A DNA stretch of 5,196 bases. It comes from CAZWRK01 sp964635875. GTDB taxonomy: Bacteria; Pseudomonadota; Gammaproteobacteria; Burkholderiales; Aquaspirillaceae. Within the stretch, counting starts at the first letter, position 1, and each line of letters opens with the position of its first letter. A program made the position numbers and the translations under genes. The stretch covers positions 1-5,196 of the forward strand of contig CAZWRK010000215.1 in the NCBI GenBank assembly GCA_964635875.1, given 5' to 3'. The notes beneath the pieces were generated by a model that was given only the letters and a program-made list of their open reading frames with translations, ran no database searches and was not told the origin of the DNA. Below, piece by piece: positions 1 to 5,196 of the stretch.

Positions 1-291
1 TACCGACAGGCTCAAGCAACCTACCCGGATACAACGCGAGCCACGTTAGCGCATCCTGCTTGGTCTTGCTCCAGATGGGGTTTAGCCAGCCAGTCCGTGT
101 TGCCACGGCTGCGGTGCGCTCTTACCGCACCTTTTCACCCTTACCTGATCTTCCCGAAAGAAGCCATCGGCGGTTCAGCTCTCTGTTCCACTTTCCGTCG
201 CCTCGCAGCGCCCGGCCGTTAGCCGGCATCTTGCTCTATGGAGCCCGGACTTTCCTCCCCCCTTGCAGGCGGCGACTGTCCGATCAACTGT
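1..291 (-). ncRNA. rnpB: RNase P RNA, bacterial class A (3' end cut off by the window edge)
   Basis: This is the catalytic RNA of RNase P, which with the RnpA protein removes the 5' leader from precursor tRNAs. Read on the minus strand, it shows GGACAGUCGCCG near the 5' end, then the highly conserved P4 strand and flank GGAAAGUCCGGGCUCC (about 255-240), ACAGAGAG, the J8/9 region GGUAAGGGUGAAAAGGUGC followed by GGUAAGAGCGCACCGC, then GGAGCAAGACCAA and GGGUAGGUUGCUUGAGCC close to the left edge. These match, in order, what I remember of the E. coli and Pseudomonas RNAs. The 3' strand of P4 (the ACAGAACCCGGCUUA segment) and the 3' half of P1 lie beyond position 1, so perhaps 60-80 bases are missing. 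The 5' end at 291 is set by alignment to the E. coli start and could be as far as 296. Open reading frames drawn through this stretch are not genes. The P3 arm is unusually short. Confidence 0.96.
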
Positions 292-302
292 ACAGGGGCG
301 CA

Positions 303-308
303 AGTGTA
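303..308 (-). promoter_or_regulatory. possible -10 box of the rnpB promoter
   Basis: On the minus strand TACACT (within GATACACT) lies about 7-12 bases before the predicted 5' end of rnpB, a normal -10 distance. It directly abuts the TGA stop of the upstream c-di-GMP gene, so the promoter must sit inside the end of that gene. No good -35 hexamer is found 16-18 bases upstream (the bases there read roughly CCGCAG), so the call rests on position and the -10 alone. Confidence 0.4.
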
Positions 309-3300
309 TCAGACCTCTAGACCCTCTGCGGCATGAACACGGAGATATTCTGCAAATTCCTCGGCAGGCATCGGACGTCCGAAGTGATAGCCTTGCAGCT
401 CATCCACGCCCTCCAAGCTCAAGAAGCGCGCTTGTTCCGCGGTTTCAACGCCCTCGGCGACCAGCTTCAGATGTAAATTTTTACCGAGTGCAATCATCGA
501 CTTAACAATCGCGCTGTCGCTATTTTGCCCCGGCAAATCGCGCACAAAGCTCTGGTCAATCTTCAGCTTATCGACACTAAACCGTTTGAGATAAGACAGA
601 CTCGAGTAGCCGGTACCAAAGTCATCAATCGATAACTGCACGCCCAACGATTTCAGCTCATCAATGATGGCAATCACCTCGTTCACGTTACCCATCACGA
701 TACTTTCAGTCAGCTCAAGCTCCAAGAAAGCAGGCGGCAGGCCGGACTCATGCAAGGCATCGGCGACATCATCGACAAAATTTGGTTGCTTAAACTGCAG
801 CGACGACAAGTTCACCGCAACGGTAATGTGTGGCAATCCAGCATCGCGCCAAATCATATTCTGGCGGCACGCCTCATTCAGCGCCCACTGACCCATCGGA
901 ATGATCAAACCAGAGGTTTCCGCAATCGGGATAAATTTACCCGGCGGCACCAAGCCATGATCAGGATGCCGCCAGCGCATCAGCGCCTCGGCACCAATCA
1001 CATGCCCCGTCGCTGAATGAATTTGCGGCTGATAGTACAACAACAGTTCGCCGCGCAAATGCGCCGTGCGTAAGCGGTTTTCCAACTGCAACCGCTCTTC
1101 AGCATTGGCATTAATGTCCGGCGAATAGAAGTCAAAGGTATTGCGGCCACGCGCTTTCGCCTTATACATCGCGGCATCAGCGTTACTAATCAGAGTTTCA
1201 ACATCCTGCCCATCGTCGGGATAAATACTAATCCCAATGGTCGGTGTGGTATTCAGTTCGCGACCATCGACCACCACGGGCATCGACATCGCCGTCACGA
1301 TGCAACTGGCGACCTCTTCTGCTGCGCGCGGATTCGGGATGTTCGGCAACACGATCAAGAATTCGTCACCCCCCAAGCGCGCCAAGGTATCTTCTGGCGA
1401 AACATAGTCCGACAAACGCGCCGCAACCTGTTTCAGCACTTCATCGCCGACGGAATGCCCAAGGGAATCGTTAATGTTTTTGAAGTGATCCAAGTCAATG
1501 AACAAAACGGCCGCTTGCTGACCGGTACGCTCGGCACAGGTAATGGCGACACGCAGACGCTCGTTGAGATAGTAGCGATTGGCCAGACCGGTTAAGGCAT
1601 CAAAACGTGCATTGTAGGCAATGCGCGCTTCGGCCTCTTTGCGGTCGGTCACATCACTAAAGGTACCCAAGACGCGTGATGGCTGACCATTTGCCCCGGC
1701 GTCGAGGAACTGGCCTTTCATCGATAGCCAACGAACGCCTTTTTCACCACCAAGAATGCGGAACTCCATATCTAGCCGCTCGGACACGCTGTGCACCGAT
1801 AAAATCGCCGCCTCTAAAGCCGCGCGCTCATTGGGGTACACCAGCATCAGCCATTCGTCGAGGGTGTAACGGTGGCGGTTTGGATCAAGGCCTGCATCGT
1901 ATAAACAGTCGATATCAACCGTCATGACCTGTGTATTCAGATTCAGATCAAACAGCCCCGAGCCGGAAGCATCAAGCGCAAGCAATAGCAATTGCTCGCT
2001 ATTCATCAAGGCCACCTCGGCCGCTTTGCGCTCGGAAATATCCGTCACCATCGCGCAAATCAGCGGGCGCGAATCAAAATCAAAGAAGCTGGTTGAAATA
2101 TTGACCGAGATCGCTCGGCCGTTGCACGTCAACAACTGGCTGTCAAAGCTCAAACGCCCAAACCGGCTCAAGGTCAACCAAAAGCGCGACCAGTATTCAA
2201 TCTGGAACGCCGAGTCAATATCGCTCATCCGCAACGAAAGCAGCTGCTGTTCGGAATAGCCCAATCGCTCACACGTGGTGCGATTCACATAGGCGATCCG
2301 TGCCTCAGCATCCATCCAGATCACCATATCCGCAGCGTGATCAATGGCAAACTTCGCACGATATAAATCAACTTCGCTGCGACCCAACTTAACAAACTGC
2401 CGATCCAATAGCCACAGCACGCCGCCAATGCTCAGAATCAACAAGCCCGCAATAAACGTGCGCTCCAGCATGCTTTGCCGCCATGCAACCAGCGCAGCAT
2501 CCACTGGCCGCCCCACCACGATCGAGACCAGCGAGGTACCAATGCGACTGGTGGCATATAGCATGGTCTTGCCATTGAGCACCGATTCAAAGTAGCCCCC
2601 TTGCGCAAAGCTTTGAACGGAGCGGAAATAATCGGTCTGACGAAGATCGCGGGCGAGGTTCTTGCGGTCAAACGGGTAGTCCAATAAACGAACACCATCA
2701 TCACGCACCATATCCAAGCGGATATCATCATCTAGGCGCAAAGAGCTGTAAAAGCTCTGAAAATATTCTGGGCTTAAGCCCGCCATCAGGACGCCTTGAA
2801 ACCCCTTGTCGCTATTGATCGCCAAGCTCAGCGGGATAAACGGTCGGCCCGAAATACGGCTGACTGTTGTGCGGTTAATACGTGGTAGACCCGATAATGC
2901 TTGGCGGCTCTCGGCAAAATAGTCGCGATCGGCCAAATTAATCCGCGCAATCGGAAACATGGAGGAAGATGCCGAGGAATAGCCGGTTTGATCGATTTGC
3001 GCCAAAAATAAGGTTTGTGGCAACAAGCTCGCTTCATCTTTTAAGCGCTGATGAACTTGCAAAGAATTGTGCTGCTCGACGCTTAACAGATAGGCAGGAT
3101 CATTTGCCAGCACATGCATACGCCCTACAACCGCATGAATCGACGAGCCAATATGAATTTCAAGCGCCCGCGCCAATGTCATCAATTGCGCACGTTGCGT
3201 CTCCAACGTTTGCATACGGCTGACATACCCGCCCCATGCAATAAAGGCCAACGTCGCCAGAACCAAGGCAATAAAGACCGAGCGCAGTGTCGCCCGCAAT

Positions 3301-3410
3301 CGATCAAACGAAGACGGCGCAGCAACAAATGATGGAGATGAAGAAGGGGTCTGATCCACGGATTTTCGACAAGCTTTATAAAGTGAATAAGTGTCAAACG
3401 GATGCGCCAT
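309..3410 (-). CDS. membrane-bound Cache-PAS-PAS-GGDEF-EAL c-di-GMP cyclase/phosphodiesterase
   Basis: This is an inner-membrane sensor predicted to make and/or degrade the second messenger c-di-GMP. Numbering is from the ATG at 3410 (1033 aa). TM1 is about residues 44-63. A periplasmic region at 64-317 resembles a double Cache sensor (NLADRDYF about 158-165; DGVRLLDYPFD about 238-248). TM2 is about 319-335. Two PAS domains with PAC-like ends follow (about 350-460, ending TDISERK, and 470-590, ending SDVTDRK). The GGDEF domain is about 600-760, with DALTGLANR, DLDHFKN and an intact GGDEF motif at 680-684. The EAL domain is about 775-1020, with AEALMRW, NLSS, LELELTES, DDFGTGYSS (929-937), KIDQSF, AEGVET and QGYHFGRP all present, so phosphodiesterase activity is expected. 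The inhibitory I-site RxxD reads SPED (671-674), so the arginine is lost. The start is uncertain: a TTG at 3455 would add 15 residues, and neither start has a strong Shine-Dalgarno site (AAAGGG lies 12 bases before the ATG). The ligand is unknown. It is transcribed away from trxC and towards rnpB. Confidence 0.95.
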   Translation of the reverse strand: MAHPFDTYSLYKACRKSVDQTPSSSPSFVAAPSSFDRLRATLRSVFIALVLATLAFIAWGGYVSRMQTLETQRAQLMTLARALEIHIGSSIHAVVGRMHVLANDPAYLLSVEQHNSLQVHQRLKDEASLLPQTLFLAQIDQTGYSSASSSMFPIARINLADRDYFAESRQALSGLPRINRTTVSRISGRPFIPLSLAINSDKGFQGVLMAGLSPEYFQSFYSSLRLDDDIRLDMVRDDGVRLLDYPFDRKNLARDLRQTDYFRSVQSFAQGGYFESVLNGKTMLYATSRIGTSLVSIVVGRPVDAALVAWRQSMLERTFIAGLLILSIGGVLWLLDRQFVKLGRSEVDLYRAKFAIDHAADMVIWMDAEARIAYVNRTTCERLGYSEQQLLSLRMSDIDSAFQIEYWSRFWLTLSRFGRLSFDSQLLTCNGRAISVNISTSFFDFDSRPLICAMVTDISERKAAEVALMNSEQLLLLALDASGSGLFDLNLNTQVMTVDIDCLYDAGLDPNRHRYTLDEWLMLVYPNERAALEAAILSVHSVSERLDMEFRILGGEKGVRWLSMKGQFLDAGANGQPSRVLGTFSDVTDRKEAEARIAYNARFDALTGLANRYYLNERLRVAITCAERTGQQAAVLFIDLDHFKNINDSLGHSVGDEVLKQVAARLSDYVSPEDTLARLGGDEFLIVLPNIPNPRAAEEVASCIVTAMSMPVVVDGRELNTTPTIGISIYPDDGQDVETLISNADAAMYKAKARGRNTFDFYSPDINANAEERLQLENRLRTAHLRGELLLYYQPQIHSATGHVIGAEALMRWRHPDHGLVPPGKFIPIAETSGLIIPMGQWALNEACRQNMIWRDAGLPHITVAVNLSSLQFKQPNFVDDVADALHESGLPPAFLELELTESIVMGNVNEVIAIIDELKSLGVQLSIDDFGTGYSSLSYLKRFSVDKLKIDQSFVRDLPGQNSDSAIVKSMIALGKNLHLKLVAEGVETAEQARFLSLEGVDELQGYHFGRPMPAEEFAEYLRVHAAEGLEV

Positions 3411-3486
3411 TATCCATGAAAACCCTTTGACACATAAGCCGTCGATTGCAAACAAGACTTCTAAATCCCAGACTCAGGATCAACAA

Positions 3487-3504
3487 ATCGACAAAAAGGT
3501 CGAT
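3487..3504. repeat. inverted repeat ATCGAC-N6-GTCGAT
   Basis: Two 6-base arms, ATCGAC (3487-3492) and GTCGAT (3499-3504), are exact reverse complements around the spacer AAAAAG. The size and spacing suit a dimeric regulator site, but no known consensus is recognised. It lies about 105 bases before the trxC start and 80 bases before the divergent start. Confidence 0.45.
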
Positions 3505-3513
3505 AGAGGCCAT

Positions 3514-3534
3514 TCGACCCGCGCCGCGGGTCGA
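3514..3534. repeat. GC-rich inverted repeat with 9-base arms and 3-base loop
   Basis: TCGACCCGC (3514-3522) and GCGGGTCGA (3526-3534) are perfect reverse complements around GCC. Neither side is followed by a run of T in its reading direction, so it does not look like an intrinsic terminator. It could be an operator, or a stem in a leader if transcription starts further upstream. It shares the TCGAC core with the smaller repeat beside it. Confidence 0.55.
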
Positions 3535-3546
3535 CAAAAGCGGGGA

Positions 3547-3560
3547 TTCGCACTTCGCAC
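3547..3560 (+). repeat. tandem TTCGCAC x2 upstream of trxC
   Basis: The heptamer TTCGCAC occurs twice in direct succession, about 48-61 bases before the trxC start. The second copy would overlap a -35 element if CATAAA at 3578 is the -10. It is short enough to be chance. Confidence 0.35.
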
Positions 3561-3594
3561 ACGCGCCATCATCCACCCATAAACAGACTTGTAC

Positions 3595-3600
3595 GAGGAG
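3595..3600 (+). promoter_or_regulatory. Shine-Dalgarno site of trxC
   Basis: GAGGAG, with its AGGAG core at 3596-3600, stands 7 bases before the ATG at 3608. This strong, well-spaced site fixes the trxC start. The open frame extends upstream to about 3446, but that part is not coding. Confidence 0.85.
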
Positions 3601-3607
3601 ACTTAAC

Positions 3608-4048
3608 ATGAACGCACCGGCCACCTTGCATGTCGTGTGCCCGCATTGCCATGCAACCAACCGCATTCCAGCCCATCGCCTGAACGATGCGCCAAACTGT
3701 GGCCAATGCCATCAAGCTCTGCTGACCGGCCATCCTCTCGAGCTGAACGTAGACCACGCCGAAAAGCATATTTCACACAACGAAATTCCGGTTGTTGTCG
3801 ATTTTTGGGCGCCGTGGTGCGGGCCATGCCAGATGATGGGCCCAGCCTTTGCCCAAGCCGCCGCTGCAATGCCACAGGTGCGCTTTGCCAAGATCAACAC
3901 CCAAACCGAAACCACACTCGGCCAACGCTTTAACATCCGCAGCATTCCCACCCTGATTTTGTTTGTCGGTGGGCGCGAGGTGCAACGCCAAGCCGGAGCG
4001 ATGGATGCCGCCAGTATTCAACGCTGGATCGCAAATGGTGTGCGGTAA
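3608..4048 (+). CDS. trxC: thioredoxin 2 (zinc-ribbon thioredoxin)
   Basis: This is a cytoplasmic thiol-disulfide oxidoreductase that reduces protein disulfides using electrons from thioredoxin reductase and is linked to oxidative stress in enterobacteria. The 146-residue product has the two-part build of TrxC. The N-terminal zinc ribbon has CPHC at 11-14 and CGQC at 31-34, and the following thioredoxin fold has the active site WCGPC at 70-74 and the cis-proline loop RSIPT at 111-115. The NRIP after the first cysteine pair, the VDFWAPWCGPC block and the RFNIRSIPT block follow the E. coli protein (139 aa) closely from memory; this one carries about six extra residues before the first cysteine. 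All four zinc ligands and both active-site cysteines are present, so it should be functional. It has its own strong ribosome binding site, no signal peptide, and is probably transcribed alone, diverging from the c-di-GMP gene and converging on the beta-lactamase-fold gene. The open frame upstream of this ATG lacks homology-like content. Confidence 0.97.
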   Translation: MNAPATLHVVCPHCHATNRIPAHRLNDAPNCGQCHQALLTGHPLELNVDHAEKHISHNEIPVVVDFWAPWCGPCQMMGPAFAQAAAAMPQVRFAKINTQTETTLGQRFNIRSIPTLILFVGGREVQRQAGAMDAASIQRWIANGVR

Positions 4049-4057
4049 TCCCTCCAT

Positions 4058-4098
4058 AAAAAATCGGCCGTTCCCCTAAATAGGGCAAACGGCCGATT
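4058..4098 (-). terminator. intrinsic terminator shared by the convergent genes
   Basis: The outer arms AATCGGCCGTT (4062-4072) and AACGGCCGATT (4088-4098) are perfect 11-base reverse complements. Inside them CCCTA (4074-4078) can pair with TAGGG (4081-4085), extending the stem. On the minus strand the stem runs directly into six U residues (complement of A at 4058-4063), the classic form for ending the beta-lactamase-fold transcript, whose stop codon is only 15 bases upstream of the hairpin. On the plus strand only a poor U stretch follows (TTGGCTTCTGTT), so termination of trxC here is plausible but weaker. Confidence 0.85.
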
Positions 4099-4113
4099 GG
4101 CTTCTGTTCACGC

Positions 4114-5139
4114 TCAGCTATAAAAACTGTCGACCACCTCATCCACTTGCTCGGTCAAATCCTCGTTGCTGGAATTATCCAGCGCAATAAAGACCGCCTG
4201 ACTGTCCAAATCACGCACAAAGTACGTTCTAAACCCCATCCAAGAGCCGGTATGGCTGACAAAATCCGCCGAGTCGAACAAGTCCCAGCCAAAGCCATAA
4301 TCGACTTTTTTGCCATTATTTAACACCGCAGGCGTATACGCTTCGGCTAAAGAATCCTCGGGGAGCAAGGCCTCCGAGCACAGTGCCGCGTGATATTTCA
4401 CCAAGTCTTCAACGTTCGAAAAAATATTGCCATCGCCGATGATGCCGTCCATGTAGCAGGTATTTTCCGCGACACGCTCATCGTCTTCCCACACAAAGCC
4501 AAACGCGGTTTCGTGCGGCGCATCACCGTTAGAAGTCCGATAGCCAAAAGAATGCGTCATTCCCAGCGGCGCAAAAATCCGCTCGTGCAAGAATGTCTCA
4601 AAATCTTGCTCCGACGCCCGCTCGACAATCGAAGCTAAAAAGGCATAGCCGGTATTCGAATAATCATGCTTTTCGCCCGGCTCAAATTCTAAATCCGGCT
4701 CGATTTCGGCAAACAATTCGATCAGATCGTCATTGGTCGCGATTTCGTCTTCATCTTCCCAATGCTCCTCCAACAAATCCATGTAATCCGCCAAACCGCT
4801 GGTGTGCTGCAGCAAATGCCGAATCGTGATCGCCTCGTAAGCGGTGCCTTCGAACTCAGCAATGTACTCGGCAATCGAATCATCGTAAGCCAGCGCGCCA
4901 TCTTCGTTTAACAGCATGATGCACAGCGCGGTCATTTGCTTGCTGACCGAAGCCAAGTTGAAAATCGTATCGGTTTGCAGCGGGTCTTCGTCTAAATTCG
5001 CGACACCCCAAGCCTTTTCAAACACAATTTCATTCCCCAGCCCCACCGCAATGACGCCGTTGAAAGCCTCTTCCTCAAAAAAAGCATCAAACTTTTCTTC
5101 AAACATCTCTGCGATTTCTTGAATGTCGTCGTGATCCAT
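4114..5139 (-). CDS. serine hydrolase of the beta-lactamase / penicillin-binding-protein-like fold (class C-like)
   Basis: This is a 341-residue protein of the broad Beta-lactamase (PF00144-type) family, which includes class C beta-lactamases, DD-peptidases and esterases. The active-site motifs are in order and intact: SVSK (S64 and K67, the SxxK nucleophile motif), YSN (160-162, the YxN motif) and HTG (296-298, the K/H-T-G motif). TIRHLLQHTSGL (105-116), GMTHSFG (193-199) and GDGNIFS (235-241) are further family hallmarks. There is no signal peptide; the N-terminus is acidic and helical-looking, so the enzyme is predicted to be cytoplasmic. That argues against a role as a periplasmic antibiotic-resistance enzyme or cell-wall peptidase and suggests an esterase or peptidase on a small substrate, which I cannot name. 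The composition is strikingly acidic (about 77 D/E against 14 K/R). The ATG at 5139 is preceded by AAGAGAAG (complement of 5144-5151) at a short distance, a fair ribosome binding site. The gene converges on trxC across a shared terminator. Confidence 0.9.
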   Translation of the reverse strand: MDHDDIQEIAEMFEEKFDAFFEEEAFNGVIAVGLGNEIVFEKAWGVANLDEDPLQTDTIFNLASVSKQMTALCIMLLNEDGALAYDDSIAEYIAEFEGTAYEAITIRHLLQHTSGLADYMDLLEEHWEDEDEIATNDDLIELFAEIEPDLEFEPGEKHDYSNTGYAFLASIVERASEQDFETFLHERIFAPLGMTHSFGYRTSNGDAPHETAFGFVWEDDERVAENTCYMDGIIGDGNIFSNVEDLVKYHAALCSEALLPEDSLAEAYTPAVLNNGKKVDYGFGWDLFDSADFVSHTGSWMGFRTYFVRDLDSQAVFIALDNSSNEDLTEQVDEVVDSFYS

Positions 5140-5172
5140 TGGTCTTCTCTTTCTGTGAAGGACAATCGCGCC

Positions 5173-5188
5173 GCTTTTTTAAAAAAGC
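5173..5188. repeat. 16-base perfect palindrome GCTTTTTTAAAAAAGC
   Basis: GCTTTTTT (5173-5180) is followed immediately by its reverse complement AAAAAAGC (5181-5188), about 35-50 bases upstream of the beta-lactamase-fold start. Its role is unclear. Read on the minus strand, TTTGGCTTTTTT at 5192-5181... could be the T-rich tail of a terminator whose other arm lies beyond position 5196. It could equally be an AT-rich promoter element or operator for the gene to its left. The window edge prevents a decision. Confidence 0.5.
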
Positions 5189-5196
5189 CAAACGCG

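Larger units (their letters stand above)
3411..3607. promoter_or_regulatory. divergent intergenic region between the c-di-GMP gene and trxC
   Basis: About 200 bases separate two divergent start codons, so both promoters must lie here or within the neighbouring 5' ends. The stretch contains two inverted repeats, a 7-base tandem repeat and several TCGA cores. No convincing -35/-10 pair was found on either strand. The best trxC candidate is CATAAA at 3578-3583 with a poor TTCGCA at 3554-3559. On the minus strand TTATGT (3436-3431) is a possible but unsupported -10. In E. coli trxC is under OxyR control; I cannot recognise an OxyR site here with any confidence. Confidence 0.5.

Noticed and set aside
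60..505. Two small plus-strand open frames (60-320 and 263-505)
   Set aside because: The first lies wholly within conserved RNase P RNA on the other strand and the second overlaps the 3' end of the c-di-GMP gene; neither has a ribosome binding site or family-like composition.
3411..3455. TTG at 3455 as the start of the c-di-GMP protein
   Set aside because: It would add 15 residues with no domain content and uses a rare start codon. The ATG at 3410 is preferred, though its ribosome binding site is also weak, so this remains open.
3514..3534. GC-rich hairpin as an intrinsic terminator
   Set aside because: No T run follows on either strand, and it lies between divergent genes, where no transcript is expected to end.
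3446..3607. Upstream extension of trxC by 54 codons
   Set aside because: The strong AGGAG at 3596-3600 and the ATG at 3608 place the zinc ribbon near the N-terminus as in known TrxC proteins; the extension crosses the inverted repeats and looks non-coding.
3394..3666. 90-codon minus-strand frame crossing the trxC start
   Set aside because: It is antisense to trxC, overlaps the start of the c-di-GMP gene in another frame, and has no recognisable domain or good ribosome binding site.
309..4048. A new redox-to-c-di-GMP signalling system formed by the divergent pair
   Set aside because: Divergent placement alone is weak evidence; trxC is a common stand-alone gene and nothing in the sensor's sequence points to thioredoxin as a partner.
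4114..5139. True class C beta-lactamase (ampC-type resistance gene)
   Set aside because: The SxxK, YxN and HTG motifs place it in the wider family, but there is no signal peptide and the third motif has His in place of the Lys of AmpC; resistance cannot be claimed.

Overview
The window is chromosomal DNA from a Gram-negative bacterium, most likely Pseudomonadota (beta or gamma; I cannot fix the genus). The basis is a class A RNase P RNA with a proteobacterial core, a zinc-ribbon thioredoxin of the TrxC type, and a large Cache-PAS-PAS-GGDEF-EAL c-di-GMP protein. Base composition is moderate and looks even across the window. I see no insertion sequence, CRISPR array, tRNA or phage gene.

Layout from left to right. 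The 5' three quarters of rnpB (RNase P RNA, minus strand) fills positions 1 to about 291 and runs off the left edge. About 17 bases upstream of it, on the same strand, ends a c-di-GMP signalling gene (309-3410, minus) of 1033 codons. A plausible rnpB -10 box touches that gene's stop codon. A divergent intergenic region of about 200 bases (3411-3607) with two inverted repeats separates this gene from trxC (3608-4048, plus). trxC converges on a serine beta-lactamase-fold gene (4114-5139, minus). A strong hairpin (4062-4098) lies in the 65-base gap between them and can end transcription from the minus side, probably from both sides. The right edge holds the upstream region of the beta-lactamase-fold gene and a 16-base perfect palindrome.

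The genes do not form one pathway. rnpB and trxC are housekeeping or stress functions (tRNA 5' maturation; thiol redox), the large protein is a membrane-bound signal transducer, and the last gene is a soluble hydrolase of unknown substrate. I do not see a new multi-gene system. The points most worth a second look are the extreme acidity of the cytoplasmic SxxK hydrolase (about 77 acidic against 14 basic residues), the lost allosteric I-site beside intact GGDEF and EAL motifs, the rnpB promoter embedded at the end of a coding sequence, the very short P3 arm of the RNase P RNA, and the TCGA-rich inverted repeats between the divergent genes.
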